Part shown: positions 1-8,340 of the stretch, piece by piece
How positions within the stretch are numbered: position 1 is the stretch's first letter
How the letters are laid out: every line of letters starts with the position of its first letter
Translations under genes and position numbers: made by a program
Assembly: GCF_008180415.1 (NCBI RefSeq)
Contig: NZ_VTEI01000003.1
Span: forward strand, 62,681-126,680
Source: Rossellomorea vietnamensis
GTDB taxonomy: Bacteria; Bacillota; Bacilli; Bacillales; Bacillaceae_B
Length of the DNA stretch: 64,000 nt
Reading direction: 5' to 3'
Notes under the pieces: model-generated
Database searches by the model: none
Told to the model about the DNA's origin: nothing
The model's input: the letters and a program-made list of their open reading frames with translations, nothing else

Positions 1-1754
1 TTCATTTCCCCGAGACCCTTATAGCGCTGAATCATATAGCCTTTGCCGATCTTTTTGATAGCCCCGTCCAGTTCATCCTCGGTCCACGCATATTCAATCA
101 CTTCTTTCTTTCCAGAGCCTTTGCTGACTTTGAAAAGCGGCGGAAGGGCAATGTAGACTCTCCCTGCATCCAATAACGGCTTCATGTAACGGTAGAAGAA
201 TGTTAAAAGAAGGACCTGAATATGAGCTCCATCCGTATCGGCATCCGTCATGATCACAATTTTATCGTAGTTGATGTCGCCTAAATTAAATTCCGGGCCC
301 ACTCCTGCTCCGATAGCATGGATGATGGTGTTGATCTCTTCATTTTTAAAGATATCCTGCAATTTAGCTTTTTCTGTATTGATGACTTTTCCCCTAAGAG
401 GAAGTATCGCCTGAAATTTCCGGTCTCTTCCTTGCTTAGCAGAACCGCCGGCAGAATCACCCTCGACCAAATATAGTTCATTCTTCTGAGGGTTTCTTGA
501 CTGAGCAGGGGTCAGCTTTCCGGAGAGGATGGTTTCAGACCGCTTTCTCTTTTTCCCATTTCTGGCATCTTCACGGGCTCTTCTTGCAGCTTCCCTTGCC
601 TGAGCCGCTTTGATTGACTTCTTGATTAAAAGTGAACTGGTGTCCGGGTTTTCTTCCAGGAAATAGAGGAGATGTTCCGAAACGACTGCATCAACAGCAG
701 ACCTGGCTTCACTTGTTCCCAGTTTCCCTTTCGTCTGCCCTTCAAATTGAAGGAGTTCCTCAGGAATGCGGACCGATACAATTCCGGACAATCCTTCCCT
801 TATATCCGTTCCTTCAAGGTTCTTATCTTTATCGCGCAAAATCCCAGCTTTACGGGCATATTCATTGAATACACGCGTCATCGCGGTCTTGGCTCCGGCT
901 TCATGCGTACCCCCATCTTTCGTCCTGACATTATTCACGAAGGAAAGGATGTTTTCCGAAAAGCCATCATTGAATTGAAAAGCAAACTCCACTTCAATGC
1001 TGTTATGTTCCCCTTCAAAGAAGACCACCGGATGGATACTATCCTTTTCTTCATTCAAGTACTGTACAAAGGCCTGTATGCCGCTTTCAAAGTGAAAAAC
1101 GTCCTGCTGGTCATGCCTTTCATCTGTGATAGTAATCTTCAGTCCTTTTAGAAGGAAGGCTGATTCACGGAGACGCTCACATAACGTGTCATAATTATAA
1201 GAGGTCACACTGAAAATGGAAGGATCGGGTTTAAAACTGATCCGCGTTCCTGTCTTTTTGGTTTTTCCAATTTTCTCTAAGGTAGTCTGCGGCTTCCCAC
1301 CATTAACGAACGTTTGTTCGTAAATAAATCCATCTCGCATGATGGTCACTTTCAGCCTCTCTGAAAGCGCATTAACAACAGACGCGCCGACACCATGCAG
1401 CCCGCCGCTCGTTTTATAGCCGCCCTGCCCGAATTTACCTCCGGCATGAAGTACAGTCAAAATGATTTCAGGCGTCGGCTTGCCCATTTTATGCATACCC
1501 GTTGGCATTCCCCGGCCGCTGTCTTCCACACTCAAGCTGTTATCTTTATGTATCGTAACAGTGATTTCATCTCCATAGCCAGCCAAAGCTTCATCTACAG
1601 AGTTATCAACAATTTCATAAACTAAATGGTGTAAACCTCTGGTATCAGTAGATCCGATATACATACCTGGTCTTTTTCTGACTGCTTCAAGACCTTCCAG
1701 TACCTGTATCGCATCATCATTATAATCCATGGACTGGTTATTTCTTTTGGCCAC
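1..1754 (-). CDS. parE: DNA topoisomerase IV subunit B, C-terminus beyond the window edge
   Basis: This is the ATPase subunit of topoisomerase IV, which decatenates daughter chromosomes together with ParC. About 585 codons are present and the C-terminal end runs off the left edge. The GHKL ATPase region is seen as YEIVDNSVDEALAG and GGLHGVGASVVNALS. The Toprim region is seen as YLVEGDSAGGSAKQGRDR and IVIMTDADTDGAHI. The match to B. subtilis ParE is close throughout and distinguishes it from GyrB. I place the start at GTG 1754 because AAAGGGG lies 7 nt upstream. An ATG at 1760 directly abuts that Shine-Dalgarno sequence. A LexA-type box lies upstream. parC should follow outside the window. Confidence 0.95.
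   Translation of the reverse strand, partial: MAKRNNQSMDYNDDAIQVLEGLEAVRKRPGMYIGSTDTRGLHHLVYEIVDNSVDEALAGYGDEITVTIHKDNSLSVEDSGRGMPTGMHKMGKPTPEIILTVLHAGGKFGQGGYKTSGGLHGVGASVVNALSERLKVTIMRDGFIYEQTFVNGGKPQTTLEKIGKTKKTGTRISFKPDPSIFSVTSYNYDTLCERLRESAFLLKGLKITITDERHDQQDVFHFESGIQAFVQYLNEEKDSIHPVVFFEGEHNSIEVEFAFQFNDGFSENILSFVNNVRTKDGGTHEAGAKTAMTRVFNEYARKAGILRDKDKNLEGTDIREGLSGIVSVRIPEELLQFEGQTKGKLGTSEARSAVDAVVSEHLLYFLEENPDTSSLLIKKSIKAAQAREAARRAREDARNGKKRKRSETILSGKLTPAQSRNPQKNELYLVEGDSAGGSAKQGRDRKFQAILPLRGKVINTEKAKLQDIFKNEEINTIIHAIGAGVGPEFNLGDINYDKIVIMTDADTDGAHIQVLLLTFFYRYMKPLLDAGRVYIALPPLFKVSKGSGKKEVIEYAWTEDELDGAIKKIGKGYMIQRYKGLGEM
1307..1320. promoter_or_regulatory. Perfect LexA-type palindrome inside parE
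   Basis: CGAACGTTTGTTCG is an exact match to the Bacillus SOS consensus, located about 440 bp into the parE coding sequence. It shares 13 identical bases with the promoter-proximal box at 1812..1825. The codons it covers encode an ordinary ParE segment, so it may be coincidental or a second operator. Confidence 0.4.
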
Positions 1755-1811
1755 GAACATTCCCCTTTCAAAACTTATCTCTGTCTAGTAGTGGTGAATA
1801 TTTTACACAAA

Positions 1812-1825
1812 AGAACGTTTGTTCG
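1812..1825. promoter_or_regulatory. LexA (DinR) box upstream of parE
   Basis: The sequence AGAACGTTTGTTCG differs at one position from the Bacillus SOS operator CGAAC-N4-GTTCG. It lies about 60 bp upstream of the parE start. On the minus strand it is followed by TAAAAT, a plausible -10 element, so repressor binding would overlap the -35/spacer region. B. subtilis parEC is known as a LexA-regulon member. The promoter assignment is inference. Confidence 0.6.
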
Positions 1826-1980
1826 CTCTCCTCATTCTACCACAGTAACCACGCACATCTATGCTTTATTGTATCGTTTTATTTCAAATTCGCAAATTTA
1901 TTTTTAAAATCCAGCTTAAAAGCAAGCCAGTTTTTTCAGTATTACCGGCGGTTTTTTTGAAATTCACTCGCCTTTAAGAA

Positions 1981-2149
1981 AGGCTGTTTTCGTATATATT
2001 GTTGCTTTCGGATATCCCCGGTTACTCAGAATTTTTACTCTAAACGAGGAAGAGCAGCTCTTTTCTTTTCCGTGTACCAAATTCATCTTGGTAATAGGGT
2101 TATTTTTTCGAAATTAGTATCTAAGCAACAAACTTTACGAAAAGAGCCT
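1981..2149 (-). repeat. Family 1 palindromic repeat, copy 1
   Basis: About 169 bp beginning AGGCTGTTTTCG and ending CGAAAAGAGCCT, so the ends form an imperfect inverted repeat. Inside are GTTGCTTTCGGATATC and its partner GCAACAAACTTTACG. The strand is relative to the reference orientation that starts GGCTCTTTTCGTAAAC. It contains no ORF and lies between parE and yneT. Confidence 0.8.
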
Positions 2150-2180
2150 TAAGAAAACACATTTGGAATGTCTCTCCATA

Positions 2181-2216
2181 AAAAAACAAGCGGGGGCACC
2201 TTCCCGTCGCTTGTTT
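2181..2216 (-). terminator. Terminator after yneT
   Basis: Inverted repeat AAACAAGCG / CGCTTGTTT, followed by a T-run when read on the minus strand, directly after the yneT stop. Confidence 0.75.
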
Positions 2217-2222
2217 GAATCC

Positions 2223-2630
2223 TTACCGAGTTAAAGCATGTTCTACTTTGATACAGCGGTCCATAATTACGGTATAACCTTTGCTTTTTAAAAAATCATA
2301 GGCTTCTTCATTATATACACCAAGCTGTGCCCAAAAAATGTCTGCATCAATCTCATTGAATTCCCTTGCAATCTCAGGAAGAAATTCCGACCTCCGGAAA
2401 ACATTCACGATATCTACATGCTTTCCGATCTCCTTCAGAGAGGACACTGCTTTCACTCCCAGAGCCTCGTCGATCACCGGATTGACAGGTATGATTTCAT
2501 AGCCGCTGTCCTGCATAGCCTTCGACACCATATAAGACGTCCTGTCAGGATTATCGCTTAATCCCACGACCGCTATTACTTTTGACTTATCGAGCAGCGG
2601 TTTCATTTCATTTCTTGTTAGATGTTCCAT
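2223..2630 (-). CDS. yneT: CoA-binding domain protein, YneT/YccU family
   Basis: A small Rossmann-fold CoA_binding domain protein of 135 aa, the whole length of the family. The nucleotide loop is IAVVGLSDNPDRTS, followed by the conserved VNPVIDEALG and VDIVNVFRR segments and FWAQLGVYNEEA. Members bind CoA or related nucleotides but the cellular role is not established. ATG 2630 is chosen because AAGGAG is 9 nt upstream; an in-frame TTG at 2639 abuts the Shine-Dalgarno sequence. The gene neighbours parE as in B. subtilis. Confidence is high for the family and low for a function. Confidence 0.88.
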   Translation of the reverse strand: MEHLTRNEMKPLLDKSKVIAVVGLSDNPDRTSYMVSKAMQDSGYEIIPVNPVIDEALGVKAVSSLKEIGKHVDIVNVFRRSEFLPEIAREFNEIDADIFWAQLGVYNEEAYDFLKSKGYTVIMDRCIKVEHALTR

Positions 2631-2683
2631 TGTCTTCAACTCCTTATTAACATTATTTCTATAAAACTGGGAAAAGTCCTGCT

Positions 2684-2727
2684 AAAAAAGCTGGCCTGCA
2701 GGTTTTTTACCCGTTTTGGCCAGCTTA
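2684..2727 (-). terminator. Terminator of the osmolyte ABC operon
   Basis: The inverted repeat AAGCTGGCC / GGCCAGCTT is followed by TTTTTT on the minus strand, just after the substrate-binding protein gene. Confidence 0.75.
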
Positions 2728-2740
2728 AATCCCTTAATTC

Positions 2741-3634
2741 TTATTCTTCAATGATGCCTTTAGATATGAGGAAGTCCCTTGCAACATCCGCAGGTTCTTC
2801 TTTATCAATATCCACTCTGGCATTCAATTCGCTCATCTCTTCTTCTGTAATTTTGCCGGCAAGCTCATTGATTGCATCTTCAAGTTCCGGGTGTTCATCC
2901 AGTACTTCCTGTCTTACAATAGGAGCTGCATAGAAAGGCGGGAAAAAGCCTTTATCATCTTTAGTGGTTTCCAAGTCATAACGCTGGATTCGCCCATCTG
3001 TTGTAAAGGCAGGAATCAAGTCAACATCCCCATTTTTAACTGCTTCGTACATGATGTTAGGATCATAGCTCTCTGTACTTTCAAAGTTAAAATCATAAGC
3101 TTTGACTAAATCATCATAACCATCGCCGGAACGTTCATAGAACTGATGGGGTGCACCAAAAACCATTTCTTCGGAATAGGCTTCCAAATCTGAGTAAGTC
3201 TCAGCGTCTACACCTTCATCCTTGCGGTAAGCTAGTGTATAGGTATTTTCAAACCCAAGAGGTTCCAGCCAAGTAACACCAAACTCTTCTTCGTAGCCTG
3301 ATTTCACTTGTTCAAAGATGGCATCAGCATCTGCACCTTCTTCAGCTTCCTCTTTCAAGACTGCTTTCAATCCTGTTCCGGTGTACTCGACATACATATC
3401 GATGTCTCCTTTTTCGATAGCCGGAGTCAAGATAGACACTTCCCCAAGCGCCTCCTCACGTTCTACATTCAAATCTGTTTTTTCTTCAATGACCTGTGCC
3501 AGCATTTCTGTTAAAATGTATTGTTCAGTCCACATCTTCCCGGAAACTACTACAGTATCATTTCCATCACCGTTTCCGCATGCTGAAAGCACGAGCATCA
3601 GCGAAAGTGCCGCTAGAATCAAGCTTTTTTTCAT
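2741..3634 (-). CDS. Osmoprotectant ABC transporter substrate-binding lipoprotein
   Basis: A glycine betaine/carnitine/choline-type binding protein (QAT family, OpuAC-like fold). Residues 1-20 form a lipoprotein signal with lipobox LSAC, so the protein should be anchored to the outer face of the membrane by its Cys. The body carries the typical SGKMWTEQYILTEM, DMYVEYTGTGL and FTTDGRIQRYDL segments. It is 297 aa, normal for the family. The start is ATG 3634; an in-frame TTG at 3640 is less likely. It is the last gene of an ATPase-permease-binding protein operon. The substrate cannot be fixed from sequence. Confidence 0.88.
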   Translation of the reverse strand: MKKSLILAALSLMLVLSACGNGDGNDTVVVSGKMWTEQYILTEMLAQVIEEKTDLNVEREEALGEVSILTPAIEKGDIDMYVEYTGTGLKAVLKEEAEEGADADAIFEQVKSGYEEEFGVTWLEPLGFENTYTLAYRKDEGVDAETYSDLEAYSEEMVFGAPHQFYERSGDGYDDLVKAYDFNFESTESYDPNIMYEAVKNGDVDLIPAFTTDGRIQRYDLETTKDDKGFFPPFYAAPIVRQEVLDEHPELEDAINELAGKITEEEMSELNARVDIDKEEPADVARDFLISKGIIEE

Positions 3635-3652
3635 AGCCAATTAACCCCTTTA

Positions 3653-4312
3653 TTATTTTCTGGCCTTTAACCCTTTAGGGGTTGCAGCCTTTTCCAAAAG
3701 TTTAAGCAAGTAATCGAAAAACAAGGCAAGCAATGCTGCTGGAAGGGCCCCGGCCAGAACCAGACTGTTATTCCAAGACGAGAGCCCCCTGTAAATGATA
3801 TCTCCCAGTCCTCCTGCACCAACGAAAGTTGCCAAAGTGGCCACACCGACCGTCAGGACAGTAGCCGTACGGATACCGGCCATTATGATAGGCAGAGACA
3901 GCGGCAGCTCGACTTTATAGAGCAGCTGCCGTTTGGTCATACCCATTCCTCTTCCTGCCTCTATTATGGCTTGGTCCACCCCTGTAATCCCTGTATAGGT
4001 ATTCCTTAAAATCGGTAGAAGCGCATAAACAGTTAATGCAATGATAGCAGTAGTGCTTCCGGTCCCAAGAAGCGGAACAAGGAACCCAAACAGGGCAAGG
4101 CTTGGGATGGTTTGAAAGATTGCGGTAATGCCGATAAAGAACTCTGCTGAGCCCCTTTTCCGGGATATGTAGATGCCCAGCGGCAGGGAAATTAATATAG
4201 CAATGAAAATCGAAACAAATGAAAGGATGAGGTGTTCAATCAAGCCTTCCATGATAACATCTGACCTGCTGCTAATTGTTGTCCAGAAGGTGGAAAAGAC
4301 GTTACCCAGCAT
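3653..4312 (-). CDS. Osmoprotectant ABC transporter permease
   Basis: An inner-membrane permease of 219 aa with about five or six hydrophobic helices and the BPD_transp_1 signature EAGRGMGMTKRQLLYKVELP, which contacts the ATPase. It resembles OpuCB/OpuCD-type permeases. Its start overlaps the end of the ATPase gene by 11 nt, indicating translational coupling. Only one permease is encoded here, whereas B. subtilis OpuB and OpuC have two. This suggests a homodimeric channel, like OsmU/OpuF-type systems in part (inference). Confidence 0.9.
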   Translation of the reverse strand: MLGNVFSTFWTTISSRSDVIMEGLIEHLILSFVSIFIAILISLPLGIYISRKRGSAEFFIGITAIFQTIPSLALFGFLVPLLGTGSTTAIIALTVYALLPILRNTYTGITGVDQAIIEAGRGMGMTKRQLLYKVELPLSLPIIMAGIRTATVLTVGVATLATFVGAGGLGDIIYRGLSSWNNSLVLAGALPAALLALFFDYLLKLLEKAATPKGLKARK

Positions 4313-5270
4313 AAGTTGACCCCTCCTTTTCGGCTACTGTCAGGAGGATATCCTCTTTTGTTACAAAACCGACGGCTTCTCCATTTTCCTCTACTATTAG
4401 AATATCCAACTGTAATTGAAGCAGCTTCCCGGCAGCCTTGGAGATGGATGAGCCGGCAGAGATGGATTCGACAGCATGACCCGGAATGCGTTTGACGTCC
4501 TTTGACATGATATCCCTGACAGATAGGACAGACTGTCCTTGGTTCATGCGGTGTTCTCCTATAAACGCCTTAACAAATTCATTTGCAGGGCTGGTCAGCA
4601 ATTCATCAGGGGAGCCGTATTGTTCTATGACACCTTCCCTCATGACGGCAATGTTATCAGCAATCTTTAATGCTTCATCCATATCGTGCGTGACAAAGAC
4701 AATCGTTTTATGTATTTTCTGCTGAAGGCTTTTTAATTCATCCTGCAGCTGTTCGCGGCTGATTGGATCCAATGCACTGAAGGGCTCGTCCATCAAGATA
4801 ATCGGAGGTTCTGCTGCCAGTGCCCTGATAACGCCTACACGCTGCTGCTGGCCGCCGCTGAGCTCCAGCGGATATCTCTTTTTGTACACATCTGGTTCCA
4901 GGCCGACAAGCTCCATCAGTTCATCCACCCGCGGTGCATACTGCTCTTTCTTCCATCCTTTTAATTTAGGGATGAGTGCTATGTTTTCTTCAATAGTCAT
5001 ATGCGGCAGCAGACCGATCCTCTGTATGACATATCCAATATTCCTGCGTAATTCCACTTCGTTTTTCGAAGCAATTTCTTCACCGTCTATGTATATCTTT
5101 CCACCAGTCGGCACAATCAGCTTATTGATCATCTTCATTGTGGTCGTTTTGCCGCATCCACTCGGACCGATCAAAGCAGTCAATTCGCCTTCTGGGATGA
5201 CCAGGTCAATCCCCTTTATTGCCTCTGTTCCATCTTCGAATTTCTTCCTGACATTTTTGAATTCAATCAT
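4302..5270 (-). CDS. Osmoprotectant ABC transporter ATPase with C-terminal CBS region
   Basis: The energy-coupling subunit, an OpuCA/ProV-like protein of 322 aa. Walker A is GPSGCGKTT (about residues 37-45), the signature is LSGGQQQR, Walker B is IILMDEPFSALD and the switch His is in VTHDMDEA. The last ~70 residues form a CBS-type region (VRDIMSKDVKRI, LQLDILIVEENGEAVGFV), which in this family senses ionic strength or nucleotides. ATG 5270 follows AGGTG by 5 nt; an in-frame GTG lies one codon upstream. It is the first gene of the operon. A TATAAT at 5289..5294 (read on minus) may be its -10. Confidence 0.9.
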   Translation of the reverse strand: MIEFKNVRKKFEDGTEAIKGIDLVIPEGELTALIGPSGCGKTTTMKMINKLIVPTGGKIYIDGEEIASKNEVELRRNIGYVIQRIGLLPHMTIEENIALIPKLKGWKKEQYAPRVDELMELVGLEPDVYKKRYPLELSGGQQQRVGVIRALAAEPPIILMDEPFSALDPISREQLQDELKSLQQKIHKTIVFVTHDMDEALKIADNIAVMREGVIEQYGSPDELLTSPANEFVKAFIGEHRMNQGQSVLSVRDIMSKDVKRIPGHAVESISAGSSISKAAGKLLQLQLDILIVEENGEAVGFVTKEDILLTVAEKEGSTYAG

Positions 5271-5445
5271 CACAACACCTGCTTAAATTATAAAATCATA
5301 TTCATATTTCCCTGCCCATCACAAGTTAAACATATATTAATCTAATTTTAAAAAGATATTGCTTGTTGAATACGCTTTTGCCTGGACCTTGCTGCAGCTC
5401 TCACGTGGAAAACTTTTCAAAATAAGCGGATTCTAAACTGTTTAC

Positions 5446-5610
5446 GTGCCTCTTTGACTGCACCGATTCTGCATTTTTGAATTCAATGCTGTCTGCGGGC
5501 ACTCTGACTGCATGGATTCTCCTTTTTCTCAGATTCAATGCTGTCTGTGACTCTCTCTGACTAAACCGATTCTGCTTTTTCCTGATCGATGCTGCATACA
5601 GCTCTTTCTA
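5446..5610. repeat. Degenerate tandem repeat, period about 50 bp
   Basis: Three units and a partial fourth share the pattern CTCTGACTGCA..GATTCTGC....TTCAATGCTGTCT. The units start near 5446, 5495 and 5547, with a truncated one after 5598. The reading frame is not maintained between units and there is no ORF, so it is not a coding repeat. It lies in the 440-bp gap between the osmolyte operon and the NCS2 permease, which holds nothing else besides the terminator and promoter regions. Confidence 0.6.
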
Positions 5611-5654
5611 ACTTCACGATTTAATAAAAGCCTATCTACTAATGCAGCCTGCAC

Positions 5655-5693
5655 ATAAAAAAGTACCAGCCTGTTTAAAAACCGGCAGGTGCT
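5655..5693 (-). terminator. Terminator after NCS2 permease
   Basis: Imperfect inverted repeat AGTACCAGCCTG / CCGGCAGGTGCTC; on the minus strand it is followed by a six-T run. Confidence 0.65.
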
Positions 5694-5713
5694 CATTATG
5701 CATTTTAGAACTT

Positions 5714-7000
5714 TTACTTTTTTTCCTTCCTGATCAGAACCTGCTCCACCGCGATGGCTGCAATGGTCCCGATGATCAACCCGTTGTTTAAAATTGAAGC
5801 GGCTACTGCCGGCACTCCCTCAAAAGCAGAAGGCGGGACGAACATCAACCCCACTCCGGCAATCAGGGCGACTCCCGCAGCAAAATTGGACCGCTCCGAG
5901 TTTTCTTCTTTTTTGTACTCTCCAAGGGCTAAGCCTACCATGTTGATGAAAATCACATATGTAACCGCATATCCAACCGGAGCTGGCAGTGTGGCTAAGA
6001 TGTTCATAATATCTGGAAAAAGACTTATCACCACTACAAGAGATGCGCCTAGAACAAAAGGGATGATAGATAGAATCCCTGTGGCGGAAACAAAACCGGC
6101 TGCACCGGATATCGGTACAGAACCCACTGCAGAGAAAAGGCCGCCCAATACTTGGTTGATCCCTGATACTGTTCCTGCACTGTTGTATCTTCTGTGAAGC
6201 TTCATATTGTTCCTCGTCATGACCTCTTCCATTACACGAATAGAAGCAATCATATTTGTGATCAGCAATAATGTAATGAAAAATGAAGTAATGATAATTC
6301 CTAAATCGAATTCCGGCAGACCAAAAACAAAAATTCCTGGCAGTGATACTACCTCTCCAGTTGTTTCTGGAACTCTTCCTGTTTTTCCTATCAAGATAAA
6401 GACAAGCCATCCAATAATCAACGAAAAAATGATGGAGTACCGCTTGATCCATGATACTTTATGATTTGATAAATAAAGAGTAAGGAAAAACGTAAATAAA
6501 CTCCCTGCTAGAATGGTTAGATCAATCGCTGTCTGTTCCCCCGACAACCCGAACATTCCCTTTATGAACGAACCACTCAACTGAAAGATCAGCAGAAGCA
6601 GATAGATAAAAGTTATCGTCGGCGTGAACAATTTTGTGAGCTTAGAGAGCCCTCCTGTAACTGCGAAGATAAAGATAAAGAAAAACAAACCGCTGACAAG
6701 CATGCCGCCCTGAAGCAGCTGCAGGACTTCTCCGCCGGTTCCATAAATGGTACCAACAAAGCCTGCGTAAATGGCAAACACCCCCCACCATAAACCGGCG
6801 GGTCCTTCGTTTATCGGCATCCTGTGGCCGATCAACGCCTGCAGCACTCCTGCTGCACCTAAAACAAACATCGTTCTTTGGATGAATCCTGCCGTTTCAG
6901 AAGCCGGCAGATTAAATAGATCTGCTATCGCAATGGGAGCCGCAATTGAACCGGCAACCATAAAGGCCATCCATTGCAGGCCTGTAAGAAATATTTTCAT
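5714..7000 (-). CDS. NCS2-family purine/pyrimidine permease
   Basis: An integral membrane nucleobase:cation symporter of 428 aa with about 12-14 hydrophobic segments. Family features include QALIGHRMPINEGPAGLWWG near residue 57 and GLFSAVGSVPISG near residue 290, the region corresponding to the substrate-binding helix. It most resembles the uracil/xanthine-type YwdJ branch, but the substrate cannot be decided. GAGGTG lies 8 nt before ATG 7000. The gene is monocistronic with its own terminator and no purine-riboswitch-like leader that I can see. It interrupts the yneT-plsY neighbourhood known from B. subtilis. Confidence 0.85.
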   Translation of the reverse strand: MKIFLTGLQWMAFMVAGSIAAPIAIADLFNLPASETAGFIQRTMFVLGAAGVLQALIGHRMPINEGPAGLWWGVFAIYAGFVGTIYGTGGEVLQLLQGGMLVSGLFFFIFIFAVTGGLSKLTKLFTPTITFIYLLLLIFQLSGSFIKGMFGLSGEQTAIDLTILAGSLFTFFLTLYLSNHKVSWIKRYSIIFSLIIGWLVFILIGKTGRVPETTGEVVSLPGIFVFGLPEFDLGIIITSFFITLLLITNMIASIRVMEEVMTRNNMKLHRRYNSAGTVSGINQVLGGLFSAVGSVPISGAAGFVSATGILSIIPFVLGASLVVVISLFPDIMNILATLPAPVGYAVTYVIFINMVGLALGEYKKEENSERSNFAAGVALIAGVGLMFVPPSAFEGVPAVAASILNNGLIIGTIAAIAVEQVLIRKEKK

Positions 7001-7495
7001 TGCTGTTACACCTCATTCTGGACAATCTACCCTCCATTCTAGCATATTCGGATTGGAAGGTGATGGAACATTCACTCTGTTATTAATAGAATTTTTCAAA
7101 GCGCTGTTCTCGTGAGAATTGCTGCTTTTAGAAGGCTGCTGATTTCTGTACAGGCGTTCGATGCGCTGCTCTTTATAGCTTGTTTAAAAAGGGGTTAAAA
7201 TCTCGAATTAGCATGTTAATTCTGAGAAATCCCGCGATCATTCACCAGAAAATGTATCCAGTTAGAGAGAAAAACACTCGTGTAAAACAGCCATCTATTC
7301 GCGTACTAGAACCTCCACACGCATAAATAAGCCATGTATGAATAAATTTATATAAGTAACTAGTTATAGCTGGTCATAATTTTTACTGTCGTTACTCCCA
7401 AAGTGCCTCTTTTCATGGTAAAATAATCTTTACTCATATAAAAAAGCCGTTAACCTTACAACATTAACGGAATTCAGGTTAAAGGGGTTGTAAAA
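7001..7495. other. Intergenic region upstream of plsY
   Basis: About 495 bp without a convincing ORF. CCGTTAA (7447-7453) and TTAACGG (7464-7470) form a 7-bp hairpin in the plsY leader. On the minus strand the hairpin is followed by TTTTTT, so it looks like a terminator for transcription running away from plsY. A possible -10 (TAAAAT) lies near 7420. No known riboswitch was recognised. Confidence 0.4.
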
Positions 7496-8089
7496 GTGAT
7501 CATTGCACTTATTATTGTACTGGCCTATTTATTAGGTTCTATTCCATCGGGACTCATTATTGGAAAGGCATTTTTCGGAAAGGATATAAGGGAACATGGA
7601 AGCGGCAATCTAGGAGGCACCAACAGCTTCAGGACCCTCGGGATAAAGGCCGGGATGGTCGTAACGATCATGGATATCCTGAAAGGAACAGCAGCCGTTC
7701 TGCTTCCGCTTCTATTCGATTCAGAACTGCACATGCTGATTGCGGGTGTGGCAGCAGTCATCGGTCATATGTACCCTGTTTTCGCCAACTTCCGCGGCGG
7801 AAAAGCAGTAGCGACCTCCGGCGGAGTCCTTCTCGGATATGTTCCGATATTATTCGTATTGCTGCTATTGTTTTTCTTCCTATGTTTATTTTTAACGAAA
7901 TATGTATCTCTTTCATCTATTCTAGTCGCTGTTTTTGCGTTCGTCTATTCGTTATTTACAGGAGATATACCGCTCATCATTGTGATTGGAGCTCTCTCCT
8001 TCTTCGTTGTCTTCAGACATAGAGCCAACATCAGCCGTATCATGAACAAAACAGAGCCGAAAATCACCTGGCTTTCCTTTAAAAGATAG
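7496..8089 (+). CDS. plsY: Glycerol-3-phosphate acyltransferase PlsY
   Basis: A membrane enzyme that transfers the acyl group from acyl-phosphate (made by PlsX) to glycerol-3-phosphate, the first step of phospholipid synthesis. All three family motifs are visible: [23 protein letters not shown] and [21 protein letters not shown]. It is 197 aa with about five membrane segments. The start is GTG 7496, with AAAGGGG 8 nt upstream. It corresponds to B. subtilis yneS in the parE neighbourhood. Confidence 0.96.
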   Translation: MIIALIIVLAYLLGSIPSGLIIGKAFFGKDIREHGSGNLGGTNSFRTLGIKAGMVVTIMDILKGTAAVLLPLLFDSELHMLIAGVAAVIGHMYPVFANFRGGKAVATSGGVLLGYVPILFVLLLLFFFLCLFLTKYVSLSSILVAVFAFVYSLFTGDIPLIIVIGALSFFVVFRHRANISRIMNKTEPKITWLSFKR

Positions 8090-8097
8090 CCTGAATG

Positions 8098-8133
8098 CCG
8101 TAAGCCAATCTCCATTTGGTTTATGGCTCTTTT
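8098..8133 (+). terminator. Terminator after plsY
   Basis: GCCGTAAGCCAA pairs with TTGGTTTATGGC (two G-U pairs), followed by TCTTTTAT. It lies 9 nt past the plsY stop. Confidence 0.6.
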
Positions 8134-8340
8134 ATATTCTGTGGTTTTGATGGCAGAGGAAAAAGTCAAAATTTTTATTAATCAACTAAAAAGAGCCTGA
8201 TTAATAGAACGTGTTTAATTACCAGGAAATTCGACAGTATTTTTTTCAATTATCTGTTTATAAATGGACTCTTCAGCACTATAATGGATAAGAAGGACTA
8301 TTTTACCGTTTAAATTAAGTAGAGAGAAGTTGGTTGAATA

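Noticed and set aside
5446..5610. 50-bp repeats considered as a CRISPR array
   Set aside because: The similarity extends over the whole unit, so there are no unique spacers.
5820..6452. 210-codon open frame on the minus strand inside the NCS2 permease gene
   Set aside because: It is a frame-shifted shadow of the permease: Cys/His/Arg/Ser-rich, no domain, and the permease frame has all family motifs.
7447..7470. plsY leader hairpin considered as a riboswitch or attenuator
   Set aside because: The stem is only 7 bp, no ligand-domain motif is visible and no T-run follows it in the plsY direction.
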